Source of the DNA: Undaria pinnatifida
Taxonomy: Eukaryota; Sar; Phaeophyceae; Laminariales; Alariaceae
Length of the DNA: 64,000 bases
Reading direction: 5' to 3'
Assembly: GCA_012845835.1 (NCBI GenBank)
Contig: JABAKD010000002.1
Coordinates: 25,696,210-25,760,209 of the forward strand
Shown: piece after piece, positions 40,291-53,800 of the stretch
Layout of the letters: each line of letters begins with the position of its first letter
How positions within the stretch are numbered: the first letter of the stretch is position 1
Position numbers and translations under genes: made by a program
The notes under the pieces: generated by a model
The model's database searches: none
Seen by the model: the letters and a program-made list of their open reading frames with translations, nothing else
What the model was told of the DNA's origin: nothing

Positions 40291-41888
40291 TTTGTCAGTC
40301 GGGATGCTGCCCGAGGCTGGAGGCGGGCACACGCCAAAAACATACGCGCGTCGTTGCGAGAATAACACGCATTTTTTTTTCGCGCAGAAATTATGTCATT
40401 CATGCCACCCACACGAACCGCGACCCCACACGCGCGCGTCCTCTAACATCCCCACGCGTCGTGCCACACTTCTACCCATAACCGCAGGTGTACAACAGCA
40501 GTAAGCCGCCATGCCACTCTGCTCCTGCCCATAACCGCAAGGATAAACAGAAAGCCGTGCTCCTACTTCACGATATCGCACTCCTCGACCGCATAGACAG
40601 CACCTTACGGTTTAGGCGGGTCGGGCAGTGCCATCATCGTTATCGGGTGCTGCCCCTCCCCTGCCCCTGCTCAGCCGTCGAACGCTTACTTTCGGTCGGA
40701 TCGTGCTCAACAAAGTTCACGCTCGGCCAAAGTCAGCGCGAGGAAAAATTAACGTCAGACATCAAAACAGCGAAACACCTGACTGAGCGGAGCACACATG
40801 CTACTTGTACGGGAACCCCATTGTACGTTTGTCCTAACGCAGCACGCACCGTTCGTAGCAGCGTCGAATGCAAAATCAGCCACCTCCCTTAACACACCTC
40901 GCGCATTGCTCCCGCTTGTTATAGTCTACAGAGAGCCCCAAAAACAGCGCGAGCTACAAACATACATTATATCCCCTGACCTTAAGCTATCGAAAGCCCC
41001 AACTCAAGCGTGGACACCGAACCACCCCCCACAACATCTCAACTCCGCAAAGCCAACATGTCCTCCTCTTCCCCCTAACAAATGAGTACGCCCCCCCCCC
41101 CCCCCCCCCTCCCACGCCCTTGCTATCCTCCAAGGATGCACGCGCGCGGGAAGGTAACAAAACACAGCAACCTCAAGTGTCGCTGCTCGCGGCGCTTTTT
41201 TCCCTTGCTCGTCACAAAACAAGCCCCCGATAGCTCCACCCCCCCCCCCCCGCCACCCCCCACATCTCGGCCCCTGAGACATAGAAACGCCTCGTCACGA
41301 ACACGTTGCCAGCCGCAGAACAAACGGCCGTTTCCGAAAACAATAAAAATCGACGCACGTCATCGCAACCGCTCGCCTTGCATGGCAAAAACACCAGACG
41401 GCAGGAGTTACGAAACAGGGCCAGCCGGTCGCCCGGGGCGCGACAAAACCAAAACTAAACATATTACCACGTCGGCGCCTCGTGCAAATCAATCAGCATT
41501 TCCCGTACGCTTTCGCCAGGTGCGATTCTCCACCCGCCCCGCCCCGCTCCCCGCCGCTAACCTACACGAGCACGCAGAAGACACGCGTGACCCTTGCAGA
41601 TCTGCACAATGTGCATCCCACACTAATTCCAAGTCATTCGTCGCCGAAAACACGGGTACACCTCTAAACGGGTCAACCCTACGCTAGCCTAGCCTACCTA
41701 TTAATAGCCTAGCCTGCCCAACAGCCTAGCCTACCTATTACTCGCCTAGCCTAGCCTGGTCGGCACAGACCTTTCTTTCTCCATCCCACCTAGAGCAAGC
41801 CCCGGGGGGAAAGTCCCACTACTGCAGCCCCCCCGCCCCCAGCCCTCGGACCCCCACCCTCCAAGCTCCTTCAACCCCCACCGCAGGA

Positions 41889-44800
41889 CTACAACATCAC
41901 TTCAAGCCCAAGCCCAAGCTCTTCTGCGGGGGGCGTGGGCGCGGTGGGGGGCATGACTCTGGGGAACCACATCCGCCGCCTGGCCTCCTGGGGGGACAGA
42001 AGAAAAACAGAAAGGAAAAGCGGGGAAGTCGAGAAATGTTTCCACAAGAAATAAGTTGCCGACGTGGGGGTCAACCCATCATCAAACCAACCTACCAACC
42101 TATTGTACTAACCAACCGACATACACACTACCGGTATATACAAACTAATTAACCAACCGACCAACCAATCATGTGCCGACCAAACAACCAACTTCTTACG
42201 CATCAATCATCTAACGAACCAACCAACCATGGTATGCACACGCCAACAAACTAACACATTACGTACTAACCAGTCAACCAGCCAACCCATTCCAACTTGA
42301 ACACCAACCATACAGGTTTGGCGTGGTCGGTATCGCGGTTGTGCCGTCGGTCCGGGACAGACCGTTTGAATCGTCGGACGCTGGTTGTTGGTCAACTATC
42401 TCTGCAGGGTTCTGAAAAAAACAAAGAAAACGCAAAACATATTGATGCTGTACTAACATCAGCTGAAGTAGTAGCAGTAGGATAGATGCCCTCACGACAA
42501 CAACCTCCCACCCTACTTACCCACTCCTCCCCCCCACCTCCTCCTACCCGCCCCCCCTCCCCATATACACCCACCCCTCTCCTATCACCCCCCCCCCCTT
42601 CCCTCCAGGAGAGGTGCTCCGTCTCGAAAGGGACGCGTGGCCAAAGGGCAAATGGCTAAGGCAAGCAACAAGCGTGTACGCCCCCCCCCCCCCCTCCATC
42701 CTCCCCACCCCCAACTCTTACCACCCCTCCCCAAACCCCTCTTCCTACCTGGGAAAGGCGTTTGGCCTCCTTCTTGTCGCAAGCTACCAGCACCATGTCG
42801 AGCTTAGTCAAGGCCGCCTTCGCCCTATCGTCCATCCCCCATATCGAATCCTTCCTCAGCCAGCCTTTAAGCCCTTCCACGTCGGCAAGAAGCGTTAGGG
42901 ATGCGTCGGCGTCCGGCGAGTCCTTCACCCTGGCAGGAGTTACAACGAGCAAAGGCGGTACGGTAGGTAGAGGCGTTACGATATGCAAGGGCGATACGAT
43001 AAACAGAGACGTTGCGTACCCAACCCAACCGCAAGCAGAGGCGTTGCGATAAATAGAAGTCTTATGATAAAAGAGCCAGTTCAGCGACGTTGAATGCTCA
43101 AAGCAACGCCACGGAGCTCGGCCGGGATCCAGACATGAGGCGAAATGTACCGACGCCCCCTTTGCTTACCCCGCAGCCGAAAGTGCGAGAAAAAAAAAAC
43201 GACCGCCCGAGAACAGCATGCCAAAAAAAATTGTGCACATTTTGCAGACATACATTGTGGGCGTTTCATCAGGTTTCAGTATTGTACGAGTGCAACAAGT
43301 CCGTACGAATGCGTACGTGCACGTTTGTCATGGACGTACAGTATCATACGCTCGTAGACTACATGTTTATTTTGCACCTGCTTCTTCCGCTCAAACCACA
43401 AAATGAAACACACACAACCACAGCCCTTAAAGCTAAACCAGTAGCAGCGGCATGTTGTCGTCGAGCTTCGGCCGCAAGGACAGCACAACATAGCACGGCA
43501 CAGCACAGCGCACGCAGCCCTCAAAGCATCAAAGCACACGTAATAGCTGCGGCGCGACAACGCAAGTGTTTTACGCGTAGTCAGAGTTGGCGAGAGAGTT
43601 GATGAGATCTAGCATGTTTGTGTCGTCGAACATTTATAGCTCGCTTTTTCCCCCCCGATTTTTTTGTGAGTCCCTTTTTCCATACGTTATCAGTACGGGA
43701 AAGATTTGGGTTTGTACGTACAGACAGCACACGGGTATTTAAGCACATACATATTTTTGCTAAAAAATGACGCAACACGCACACCCAGCTCCTGAGCTAT
43801 CTAACATGTTTTGTCGACCAGCAAATCACAGCACAGCGCAATCAGCCCAGCACATCGGAGCAAAGCACGTAGAGCGTGCCGATCATAGCTCGACAACACA
43901 AGCAAAAGCAAACAGAAGACCCATTATGTCGTCGGGCATATTCTACAGCTCGCTGTGTTCTCAAAGCAAACAAATACATCGAAATCTGCCATGCTACCAA
44001 ACGAATACAACCACACGCACCAGCAGCCGCAGCAGCTAGCTGGTGATGCGCGAACTCGTCTTGTTTCTAACTCGACATTACTAGGAACTTTTCTCTCCGC
44101 GTCCTTTTCCTTTCGTATGAATGCTGTGATTCATGAGTGAGTGTGGCGCCCGGTTATTTTCCTGGAGCGTGGGCATCGCGTCGTTAGAAAGTCATAAGTT
44201 GCACCTAACCATGGACCTCTCTCCGCTTCACGTTCGGTTCTAGTTGAGCAAGCGTAGCCGGCGAATGCCGCCCGCGGAGCGAAGAGCCTAGTACCTTACG
44301 CAACGAATAATAGCATAAAACATGAATGGTACAAGGTTCTCCCTTCGGGATGCGGTTGGCTTAAATTCCCGGAGGGGTTGCAAGCGAAGTAGGCCTTCTT
44401 ATGAGCGATACCAGGTACGACAGATGACACAAAAAACTAATTATTGAAAACTAACTTTTAACTTCCGTCGCCCTGTCTATCAGAAAGCAAACGGACCAAA
44501 AAGTGCCACACTGGGTACCCCGATTTAAGAGGGCCCCGTGACAGGCCGAGGAAAGCGCTCTTAACTACACATTGCTCTTATCTGTAGCGGGAAATATTCA
44601 GCTTTCAGTACAGGCGGGAGATGCCGATTTGACCGCTCTCAACCCCTTTACAACTGGAAACCCGTTTTTGGGGACAAAATTACATGGATTTAGTATAGAG
44701 AGGGGTTCGGGGGCTCTAAAGGGGTTAAGTCCCAAACACTCTTATCCTGGGCGCTCTTAAATCGGGGTACCCACCGTACCCCTACGAATGTCTTGTAGAA

Positions 44801-47800
44801 CGCTTCCAATGGGGTTTTTGCGATTTCCAAATTATTTCGGGTTGGAAAAAATCCAAAGCCACCACGAAGTGAAACTGGCACACGTCGGCCAACCAAATCA
44901 ACCCACGAAAAACGAGTTTAGAAACAATAATAAAAAAAAGTTGGAAAAAAACACATTCATATTCCTAACCTAAGTTTTTGCTGATTTTTCGTGGGTCAGG
45001 TTCGCCTTGGATCGTAACGTTCGACGGTTTCAATACTATTACTATATGTTCTCCTACTCAACTCCTGCCCAACCAAAGTTGATATTTCGCAAACACGCTG
45101 ATATGAGAAAAGCATGGATGGTGTAACCCTGGAGCCACTCACTCGCGAAGCGCCGACGACAGCCTCTCCACCTCTCCCCAACCCCGCGCGGCCGAGATGG
45201 CTTCTTCCACCCCCGGGAACTCCAGCAGCTCCAGTATAAAGTTCCTTGCGTGAACACCTGTGGTGTGAACATGCAGTGCGAGCGCGGACCGGATAAGCGG
45301 GGCAAACCAAGGGTCAGACAAAGCCGTGACAAGTAGCCCATTTTCTTGCCTAACACTCTTACTTCCTTCCAACTATAAACTGAGCGCTTGTACTAACTGC
45401 AGGCTGGTTCAAGCAAAAACAACACCAAATTATCTCTCCCACCAATGCCGCTCGCAATAAGTAGCCAAAGAGTTAATATTTGGTACCATACTGACCCTCA
45501 TGACCAGTAGAAGAGGGTGCTATGGCCAGATTTTTTTTAACGGCCTCGGGCTGTCTCTAGAAGCGAAACTTGTGTTGACCAATGCTAAACCTTCATTGTT
45601 TTTCAGTAACATTCAGGCTTTTCCCAAGCAGGGGCGACAAAAAAAATGCACCGCACTTTGCACGATCCGGTTGGACGTACTCCAAGGCATGTCTGCAGAT
45701 TTTTTCGCGAAAAAAATCGGAGATCTGGCCTGCCTGTGTTCAACATTAGCAAAATCTAGCGAAAAAAACGGATCCTACACTAAAAAGCACGTCATTTAAA
45801 GGAGATAACGTACCTTTCTCATTTGACACACGAAAGTCCAAATGTCCACGCCATTTTTGAGAGATAGACGCTGAAATTTTGCACACGTGTTCTACATGCC
45901 CATCCCGAGGTCTGACTTTCGGACTTTTTTATTTTTCGCCGAAAATGTTGGGTCTAAGATGGTCCACATTTTCCGAGAAATCTTAGCTGACAAAAAATCA
46001 GGCAAAAAACAACAACAACAGGTGAGGTCTTCGTAAGGGCACATAGAAGATGTGTGTAAAATTTCACGATCTGAATAAAAAAACGGCGTGGACATTCGCC
46101 GGGGAATACATTTGGATTTTTTAACGTGAACCAGCTTGTATCCTACAACAATTCCAGCTTCTGTTTTTCCTGAAAAACGCTTGTGCAGGGGTAGCAAAAA
46201 CGTTTTTCGAGAAACTCAGTAGCGGTACTTTGAGAGGGGGGGAGGCGGGGAGGCGTGCTCTTTTGTTGCTTACCAAAAAACGTGACACCGATACCAATAA
46301 GGTCGGCACTGAAACCCACATTACCACCGCAATCACCGTATCATGTTTGCTCTATTCCGACAACTTACATATCATCCGCAAAGCGTTCACCTCCTGTAGC
46401 GCACCGCTGCCCCCCTCCTCCGCCCCCTCTCTTCCTGATATCGCTTAAAGAACCTTCCGAACAGATGCTCACCCCGTCCCCTGCCACTCGCCCCCTCCTG
46501 TACCTCCCGTCACGCCGACGTCAAAATAACCTTCGCAACACCTGATTCACCCCTTCCCCTCCTCCTTCTTCGCCCCCCCCTCCCCCTGCACTCGTCCGCC
46601 TCTACGCACCCCCCCCCCAGCCCCTCGCTGGTAACACCGCACGAGTAATCTCTTTACCTGCCACAACGTCGACGGTGTCAAGCGAGTGCTGCCGCGCCCT
46701 TTGCACAGTATCCTCCTCGGACAGCTTGCTCTCGTTCTTGATCGTAGTCACAAACGCCTCAGCTTCTGACACCACCTGGATAGCCCCCTTCTCCGAGTAC
46801 TCGTACAGCTGTATCGCCCGCCGCGGGAGTACAAGGGATGCCGCACAAAGAACGCCGTAAGGGCAAGCAGTGGGCGGGAAGGAGAAGATTTGCGTGAAGG
46901 ACCGAACTTCCCACACGCATCGCGAGAGTTCGTTCTCGAGAAAAACCGCTCAATTTCGAGGTCGGTCCATCACGAGCGAGCAGCATGCAATCGAGTTATC
47001 GGTATCTCGGGTACGCTGCCGTAGACGCACCCTTTCCTTGCCTTTCTTTGACTCACCCATGTCTTACTTTACCTTGCCCTGCCTAACCCTAACCCGGCCT
47101 ACCGCACCCTACCGCCGTACCGCATGCTCGACCAGTGGGGAAGGGAGGGGCGGTCGAGCTCTCACAGGGAAGGGGGGACGGTCGAATTCTCACCCTGCGC
47201 AAGGCCCTCGTGACGACGGCAGACGTAGCACCATCCCTGGTAGGGTCGTAGTCGTCCTTTTTGGTAGGCTTCCTCTCCCCCGACACCAGCTGGATCACTT
47301 CGTAAACCTGCCACCAAGCCAACCCCAATCCAGAAAACCCTCGACATGAGACGACGCGCGGCGTAACCTACCATCCAATCAAACGCTCGTACTGCCTGGT
47401 GCCTGGGGTGTAGGATTTGCTTCAGACGCCAGTGTATGTGAAATATATTATCGGGTTTCGTTCCATTTTTTCTGGGAGATTCTTCCACCGCAGCGTTACA
47501 GAAGCCCATCTTGCGACCACGAATTAGTGTCGTCGAGAGCCATACGGTATACCTTTTCATAGCTACAGATAGACACTAATATAGGTAAGTCGTGTCATGG
47601 ATGCGTAGATCATGTGATGTCACGTTTCTGACAGGCCTTACGGGAACATAAGGGGTGTTCGAGACGTACCTCTAACAACCCCTTACTTCCCATTGCCCTG
47701 CTCCCTGTGTTCTAATGTTTGCTGGGGCTGAGCTATACAAGTACCTGGAGGTGAATGATATATAACGAACCATGATAAGAGACCTCAACCAGCACCGGCC

Positions 47801-50800
47801 ACCCTGCATCCCTCGGGCACTCCTTCGCAATAGGCAATAGCGATGGATTGGTGAGACAACATTAACAGCGGCTTACCTCCCTTCGAGCACACAAACCAAC
47901 GTGCATACGAGGAGTTGGACGTCGTTGTCTAGGGCGCGCTGAAGAAAGGAGATGGGACACGAGGAGAGGAGGGGCACGGAACCGCTAGCCAGCACCCGCA
48001 CGTAAAACAACACGGTCATATTTTTCAATCGATTCCCCTGCTTTATCTCCTGTGCAGGAGGCCCTGTCTTTGGGAGCATCCACGAGAAGGGGTGCAAAAC
48101 CAGCGGCAGTTCAAACCTCCAAAAGCAAAAAAATCCACACATCATCATTCCCAAACCCCTGGAAAAAAGCATCAAGTCAACAGGCAGTTGCATGTGCTAC
48201 GCATCACACCGCGCAAAGCCCCCCCCCCATTATACCTCCCCACTTCTCCTACCCCACTCCCACCTCCCCCAACCTCGATCCATCGATCTTTGTGTCCCTC
48301 GAATCTTCACTGCACCATGCTGTACAACCCCCCACACACTTCCCCGCCCCCGCCGACACCACCACCCTCTTCCCCCAAACCCCGTCTCACCCTTAAATTA
48401 CCTTGCTCTGCTTGAGGCCGGTCTAATGGCCTGCATAAAGCCCGGGACCGAATAAGTACGCGGCGGGGGGGGTAAGCACCCCCCGCCCCCCCCCCCCTCC
48501 CCTTCCCCCACTTCCATCCCCCTTCCCCCTGGTGTCGATTTCCGCTTGATAAGTGGTTCTTAGTGGGGTGCAGATCACCCTTGATGCGATTCGCCGAACA
48601 CCCCACGGCGCTTCGCGCTTGGTGCACGCGATGTCTGTCTGATTGGTGAAAACCCTTCGTGCTCCGTCCCGGCACAGTAGGGATGCGAGGGTCTATTGTC
48701 ATACGACTACGGCCATGCATGAAACGAGTACACGCCCCCGACCCCTTGTCATCACCCGACGAGGCTTGTCCAGAGCGTCGGCGGCGAGGGTAAAACATCT
48801 TGATAATAGAAAACTCCTCTCATAGAAGTTGAGCTAGAGAATGAAAGTTCTGGCAAAAAATAAAGGAAAGGAAAAAATCACCTTGCTCTGCTTGAGGCCG
48901 GTCTTCTGTACGGCACAAAAGCCCGGTACCGAATACGTCGGCGGCGGTGGATTAAGCATGACCCTAAGGTTGAACCGGATGAGCGCCGACAAGATCACGG
49001 CGAGCCTCGCCCTTAGCGGACACCGAACAGGAACCTGTCGGAGGGGGGGCAAATCAATCGTTTGCACAACAACAAAAAGGAGCGTGATGTAGGCAATCCA
49101 TCCAAGACAATGGCGTGGCAAACACCTATTTGCACAAAACAACATACAAAAAAACACAGCAAGAGCCACGGAGGCCTTCATAGACAAAGGAGAGAGAAGA
49201 GAGAGAAAAACAAAAAAAACGAAAAGAAAACGACATACTTAATAAAAAAACAACGTCGAGCGGGCAACCAATCAATCAATCGTTTCAAGAAAAACGAAAA
49301 AAAAAGAGCGACGGAAGCCGATGGTATAAACAATGAGAGAGAAACAAGATAAACAAAAGTACGAAGAGAAACATTACACGGCTGTCGGGGGGAGGGGGGA
49401 GGGGCAGGAGGGCTATCAACCGCTCGCATAAAAAAAAAAAAAACAAGAAGGAGGCGTTCAATTAAAAAATTAAGCCATCGTCGGAGAGTATCATAGATAC
49501 ATGGTATTGCGGTATGCGCAGCACCCGAAATTTATGAGGCTCGTCATCCAACGACTGCCGGGGGGGGGGGTGGGGGGGCGTACTCATTTGTTGCTTGCCT
49601 TAGTCGTTTGATCGTTGACCACGCATCCCTTTCGAGACGGAGCACCGTTCCTACTCCTAAGAGAGACACCTCCAACATTTGGGCGCTCATTACGCTTCTT
49701 CCATACACTACATATAAACTGTTTGCTCATCCTATCCCCATCCTGTTTCGCCGTTTGCGGCCACCATCTATCTCCCGAATCCGGGAGGGGGGGGCATCAA
49801 TCGCTTGCACAAAAGAGAAAAAAAAGAGCGACAGAGGCACTTCATCCAGGTAACGGAGGGTCCCAGAGCGGGAGGGCGTAACGATTTTCTGGGCTCCGTC
49901 CACGCAGGGGGAGTAAAAGGAAGAGGACGGGACAGCATTTGGCGCGTGCAATCCACGTTTCAACACTCTAGTATAGTATCGGCGACAGAAAAAACCCCAC
50001 TAAATCTAACAAAAAAAAGTGTTCCTCGCGCAGGGCCATGCGACGTTCAGCGTCCCCCCCCCCCCCCCCTCTACCCCCCCCCCCGCCCGCCTCCATCTCT
50101 CCCCCTCACCCCCCACAACCCATTTATTTTCAATGCATATTTTCGTACACTATGTCCAAGTACTTTGTCCCCAAACATGGACGAGTAGCTCTAAAGGATT
50201 AACCCCAACATATCTGCCTCACCACCGCACCACCGCTCCTCTCACCTCGGTTTCCTCGAGCGGCTCCAGCCCATCCAGCAAGAACGCCGCAGCACGAATC
50301 ACAGCTTCCGCCGAAACCTCACTCCCGAGGCCCAGGCACGCTTGTCGCACCTTCCACACCAGAGGGCAAGAGCTAGCAGGTCGGCCCGCCGCAACACTGC
50401 GCAGCCCACGCAGAAACGCCTTCCACGTTTCTATTCCATCCCCATCCCGTGCTCCCCCCTGTTTATCGCCTCCGCCAACATCGATCGTGTGTACGGCATA
50501 GGGAAGAATCATCTGAAGAACCTTGGATGAGGCTACCACCCGTGCCAGGCACTGCGCGACTTCTTTGGCTGCTCGCGCGCGCCCGGAGCAAGAAAGGGGA
50601 ACGCGGAAGGAAAAGGGGAAAGGACGAAGACAAGAAGCAAACCCTAAGAAAACGTTACGGGTATAAGAAATTAGCGGGGGGTAGAGTGTATTATTTTTTT
50701 CCCGTGTACAAATAAGAGGGACAACCATCGCAGCATGAACCCGAAAAGGGTAGACTTGCCTGTAGACGAGGAGACGATTTCCGTGGATAAAGTAACCGGT

Positions 50801-53800
50801 AAAATCGCGATTTCTTGCATACGTATAGGTGATTAGGCATGTCTGAATCGGAGCTCTGGGGTTGGGGTCAGAATGTGCGTAACCCCCTCTGTCACTGATG
50901 GGAGCAGACCTCACGAGAGAAAAACATTTCGTGCCCGCACGTTTTCTTATTTTTCGAAAAAACAGAAAAAAGAAATGCTGCGCATAAAAACTTTCCGGTC
51001 GATGATAGAAAAGCAGAAGGCTGACGTTGACGTCATCATCCACGGCAATTTTTCGACTTTTAGTTTTAGCGAAGCGACGACACGATCCCGGAAGACGACA
51101 AATGTCGACCAAGGATTTTCCACCAATCAAAAACTCCAACCTAACAAATTCAACCAACCAGAAAACTCTGGGCACGAAATCCCTTTCTCTCTAACACCAA
51201 GCCGAGGGCAAAGCGAGTGGGGGTTCTTGCTGAGAACGTCAGGAGATTGAGCTACGAGTCGCCTGGTCAGTGAACCCGGCCAAGAAGTCCGTGCCTTTTC
51301 CTTCCATCGTGAAACTTCGAGACGCGTGCTACGTTAGAGGCAGCACTTTTCGCAAAAAAATACTGTCTGCACGACGGGGCTCCTTAACCCCTTTACAACT
51401 GGAAGCCCTTTTCGGGGACAAAATTACTTGGATTTAGTATAGGCAGGGGTTAACCTAAAATCGTCGGAAAAGCCATTTCTTGTTTCGCAAATGCATTATT
51501 ATTTTTTATACCTAGGGCGTGGGTTTCAAGTTTCAGTTTTTTTTACTCAAAATCAGATTTGGGTGAGGTTTAGAGCTCCTCAAGCAGTCCCCTTCAGAAG
51601 GCGAAAAAGTGGTGCACCATTACCATCGCGTCTGTCTTGAGCCATAATACCGCGAAATTGTGGCTTCCCAGTTCGATTTCTTTCTGGGTATAACCCTCTA
51701 CGTACGCGTCGAAACTAAGCTTGAAATAACAACAAAAAACACAATTTTACACCTTCAGAAGAGGCGACATTAAAACGTTTAATCCGTTTAGAGCGGCACG
51801 CATTTCGCGTTCGAGGACAAACTACTTGGGGTAACTTCTGCAATAGTACAAGTCTTGAGGTTACGCCGCACCGTCGGTTTCGGATCAGGCGAACGAATTG
51901 CAGGGGCGTGGAAGGGCCAGGAGCCGGGGATCGGGGACGGGATGGGGTTGTGTGAGTGGGTGAGGGGGTGAAGCATCGACACCGAACACAAAGCACGGGC
52001 ACGAGCACGAGCAAAGGTACAAGTACGTGTACAAGCACACGCACAAAAAGAACAAGCCCAAGCTAAAACTACCAGGCGCAATAACATAAGCACAAAAACC
52101 AGCACAAGCACAAGCACGAGCACAAGCACAAGCACAAGCACGAGCACAAGCACAAGCACAAACACAAGCACAAGAACATGCAGAAGCAGGCAGCAATAAC
52201 GTCGACACTGCAATAGATACCTGGCATACTATTCATAATTCGTGACCCCTTTAGCACTACCACAACTTTTTGGAGGCGGAAAAACTACTTGGAACTAGTG
52301 TGGGGCGATCTTTGCCGTCGAAACAGTAATAATACCTGGCATTCCGTACTGCGATAGCATGTCGCTACGTTGTGGGTCCCCGTCTACAAAACAAAAAAGG
52401 CCTATTTTTTTCCGAGGCTGGGGCTGGAAACCCCTTCGACCAGTCCCGGTCTCGGTCTCACCTGCAACGTCGGAGTCCTCGATGGCATCGGTGGGCATGT
52501 CGATGGTGGATAGGTCGAACGCGCCGAACCGCACCCTCTTCTTCTTGTTCACGTCGCCGCCCCCAACCGCCATCATCCCCCCCCCAACTGCCACCGCCGT
52601 TGGACGTTTGACGATAGCCTTCTTCCCCATGTCTATCGAGGGACGGAGGGATGGAGGGAGGGGTACGTAAGCACGCCGGTCCAACGAGCACAGGACAGGA
52701 CAGGCTGGGCCGGGCCAACCCGGGGGGGGAAGAGAGCCAATAGGACGTAGTTCGCGCAATACGTAAGGCGAAAAATACTCTTGAAGGGTGGGGGTAGGGA
52801 GGGAAGGGAGGAGAGGGGGGGAGGGAGGAGAGGAGGGGAAGGGAGGAGAGGAGGGGCAGGGTGGGGGGAGATGGGGGGCTATCATCGTGTAATGCATTCC
52901 TTAGGACCGTAGGCCCTCGTATTCCTACAATGCCGTAGTCGATGCGTCCCACATTTTAAGCCCCGCAGCCCAAGCCGCGCCTCTGCACGTCTCGTGCCCC
53001 TGCACCCAGAAACGCACCCCCGGTAATACTTGGAGGTTTTGGTTTGTTTGTCAGAACCTGCGGGCACGGCACGGTCTCAGTAAAGTGTGGAGATTAAAAT
53101 ATTAGTCATCACGTTGTAATTGATACTATAAAAACGTGTATAACTACAACAGTAGACTAACACGAGAACCATTTTGTACAGATACATCATACGAGTATCG
53201 CACTGACGTACACACAAAGAGCGTTTCCGTAAAGAGAGTTTCCATGCGCAGAACAACGCTGTATTGCCTTAGTCCTGTTGACCCTGGCATCAGCAGGGGA
53301 GTCGCTGGCCTGTATCCTTCACGAGGGTACACACACCCCGTAACACGCACGATCGAAGTATCACACGCAGCTGGCAAAGACGAGTTCTGATCGATTTCCT
53401 TTTTGGTCGATCTCACACACACAGCTCAAGCGCGTTTTTTTATTTTTGTAAAATTTAAGAGAGTACAGATGTCGCTGGCAACTCGTGCAGCGGGAAAATA
53501 GAAATTGTCGTCAACTTTGTAACTATCGCCCACTCGTGTCCGTTGTCGGTCCGCGGTCACAACAGCCATACCGAAAGGAGTCCCTCTCGTACGGCGGGGT
53601 GAAAACAAAAAACTCGCAATAGTAGAGGTCCAACCTCCATAGAACCGGTTGGCCTCAAAACTACCTGTGAAATCGCTTGGCACTTAATGGAAAAACCAGT
53701 AGCGGCAGTATGCGGAGTAGTGCCGATGACCGCTACAGTGCCGATATTCCCCTCTATAGTGCACATACCGGCAACATAGGGGTACCACTACTGTACGTGT

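Larger units (their letters stand above)
37694..41888. other. Intergenic region, convergent gene ends
   Basis: No supported exon between the stop of the SMI1/KNR4-like gene and the last exon of the large minus-strand gene. It contains a family B tail (38455-38600), a family A element (39365-39640), a 43-bp minisatellite, a 22-bp repeat (40075-40290) and a poly(C) tail at 41082-41112. Confidence 0.5.
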
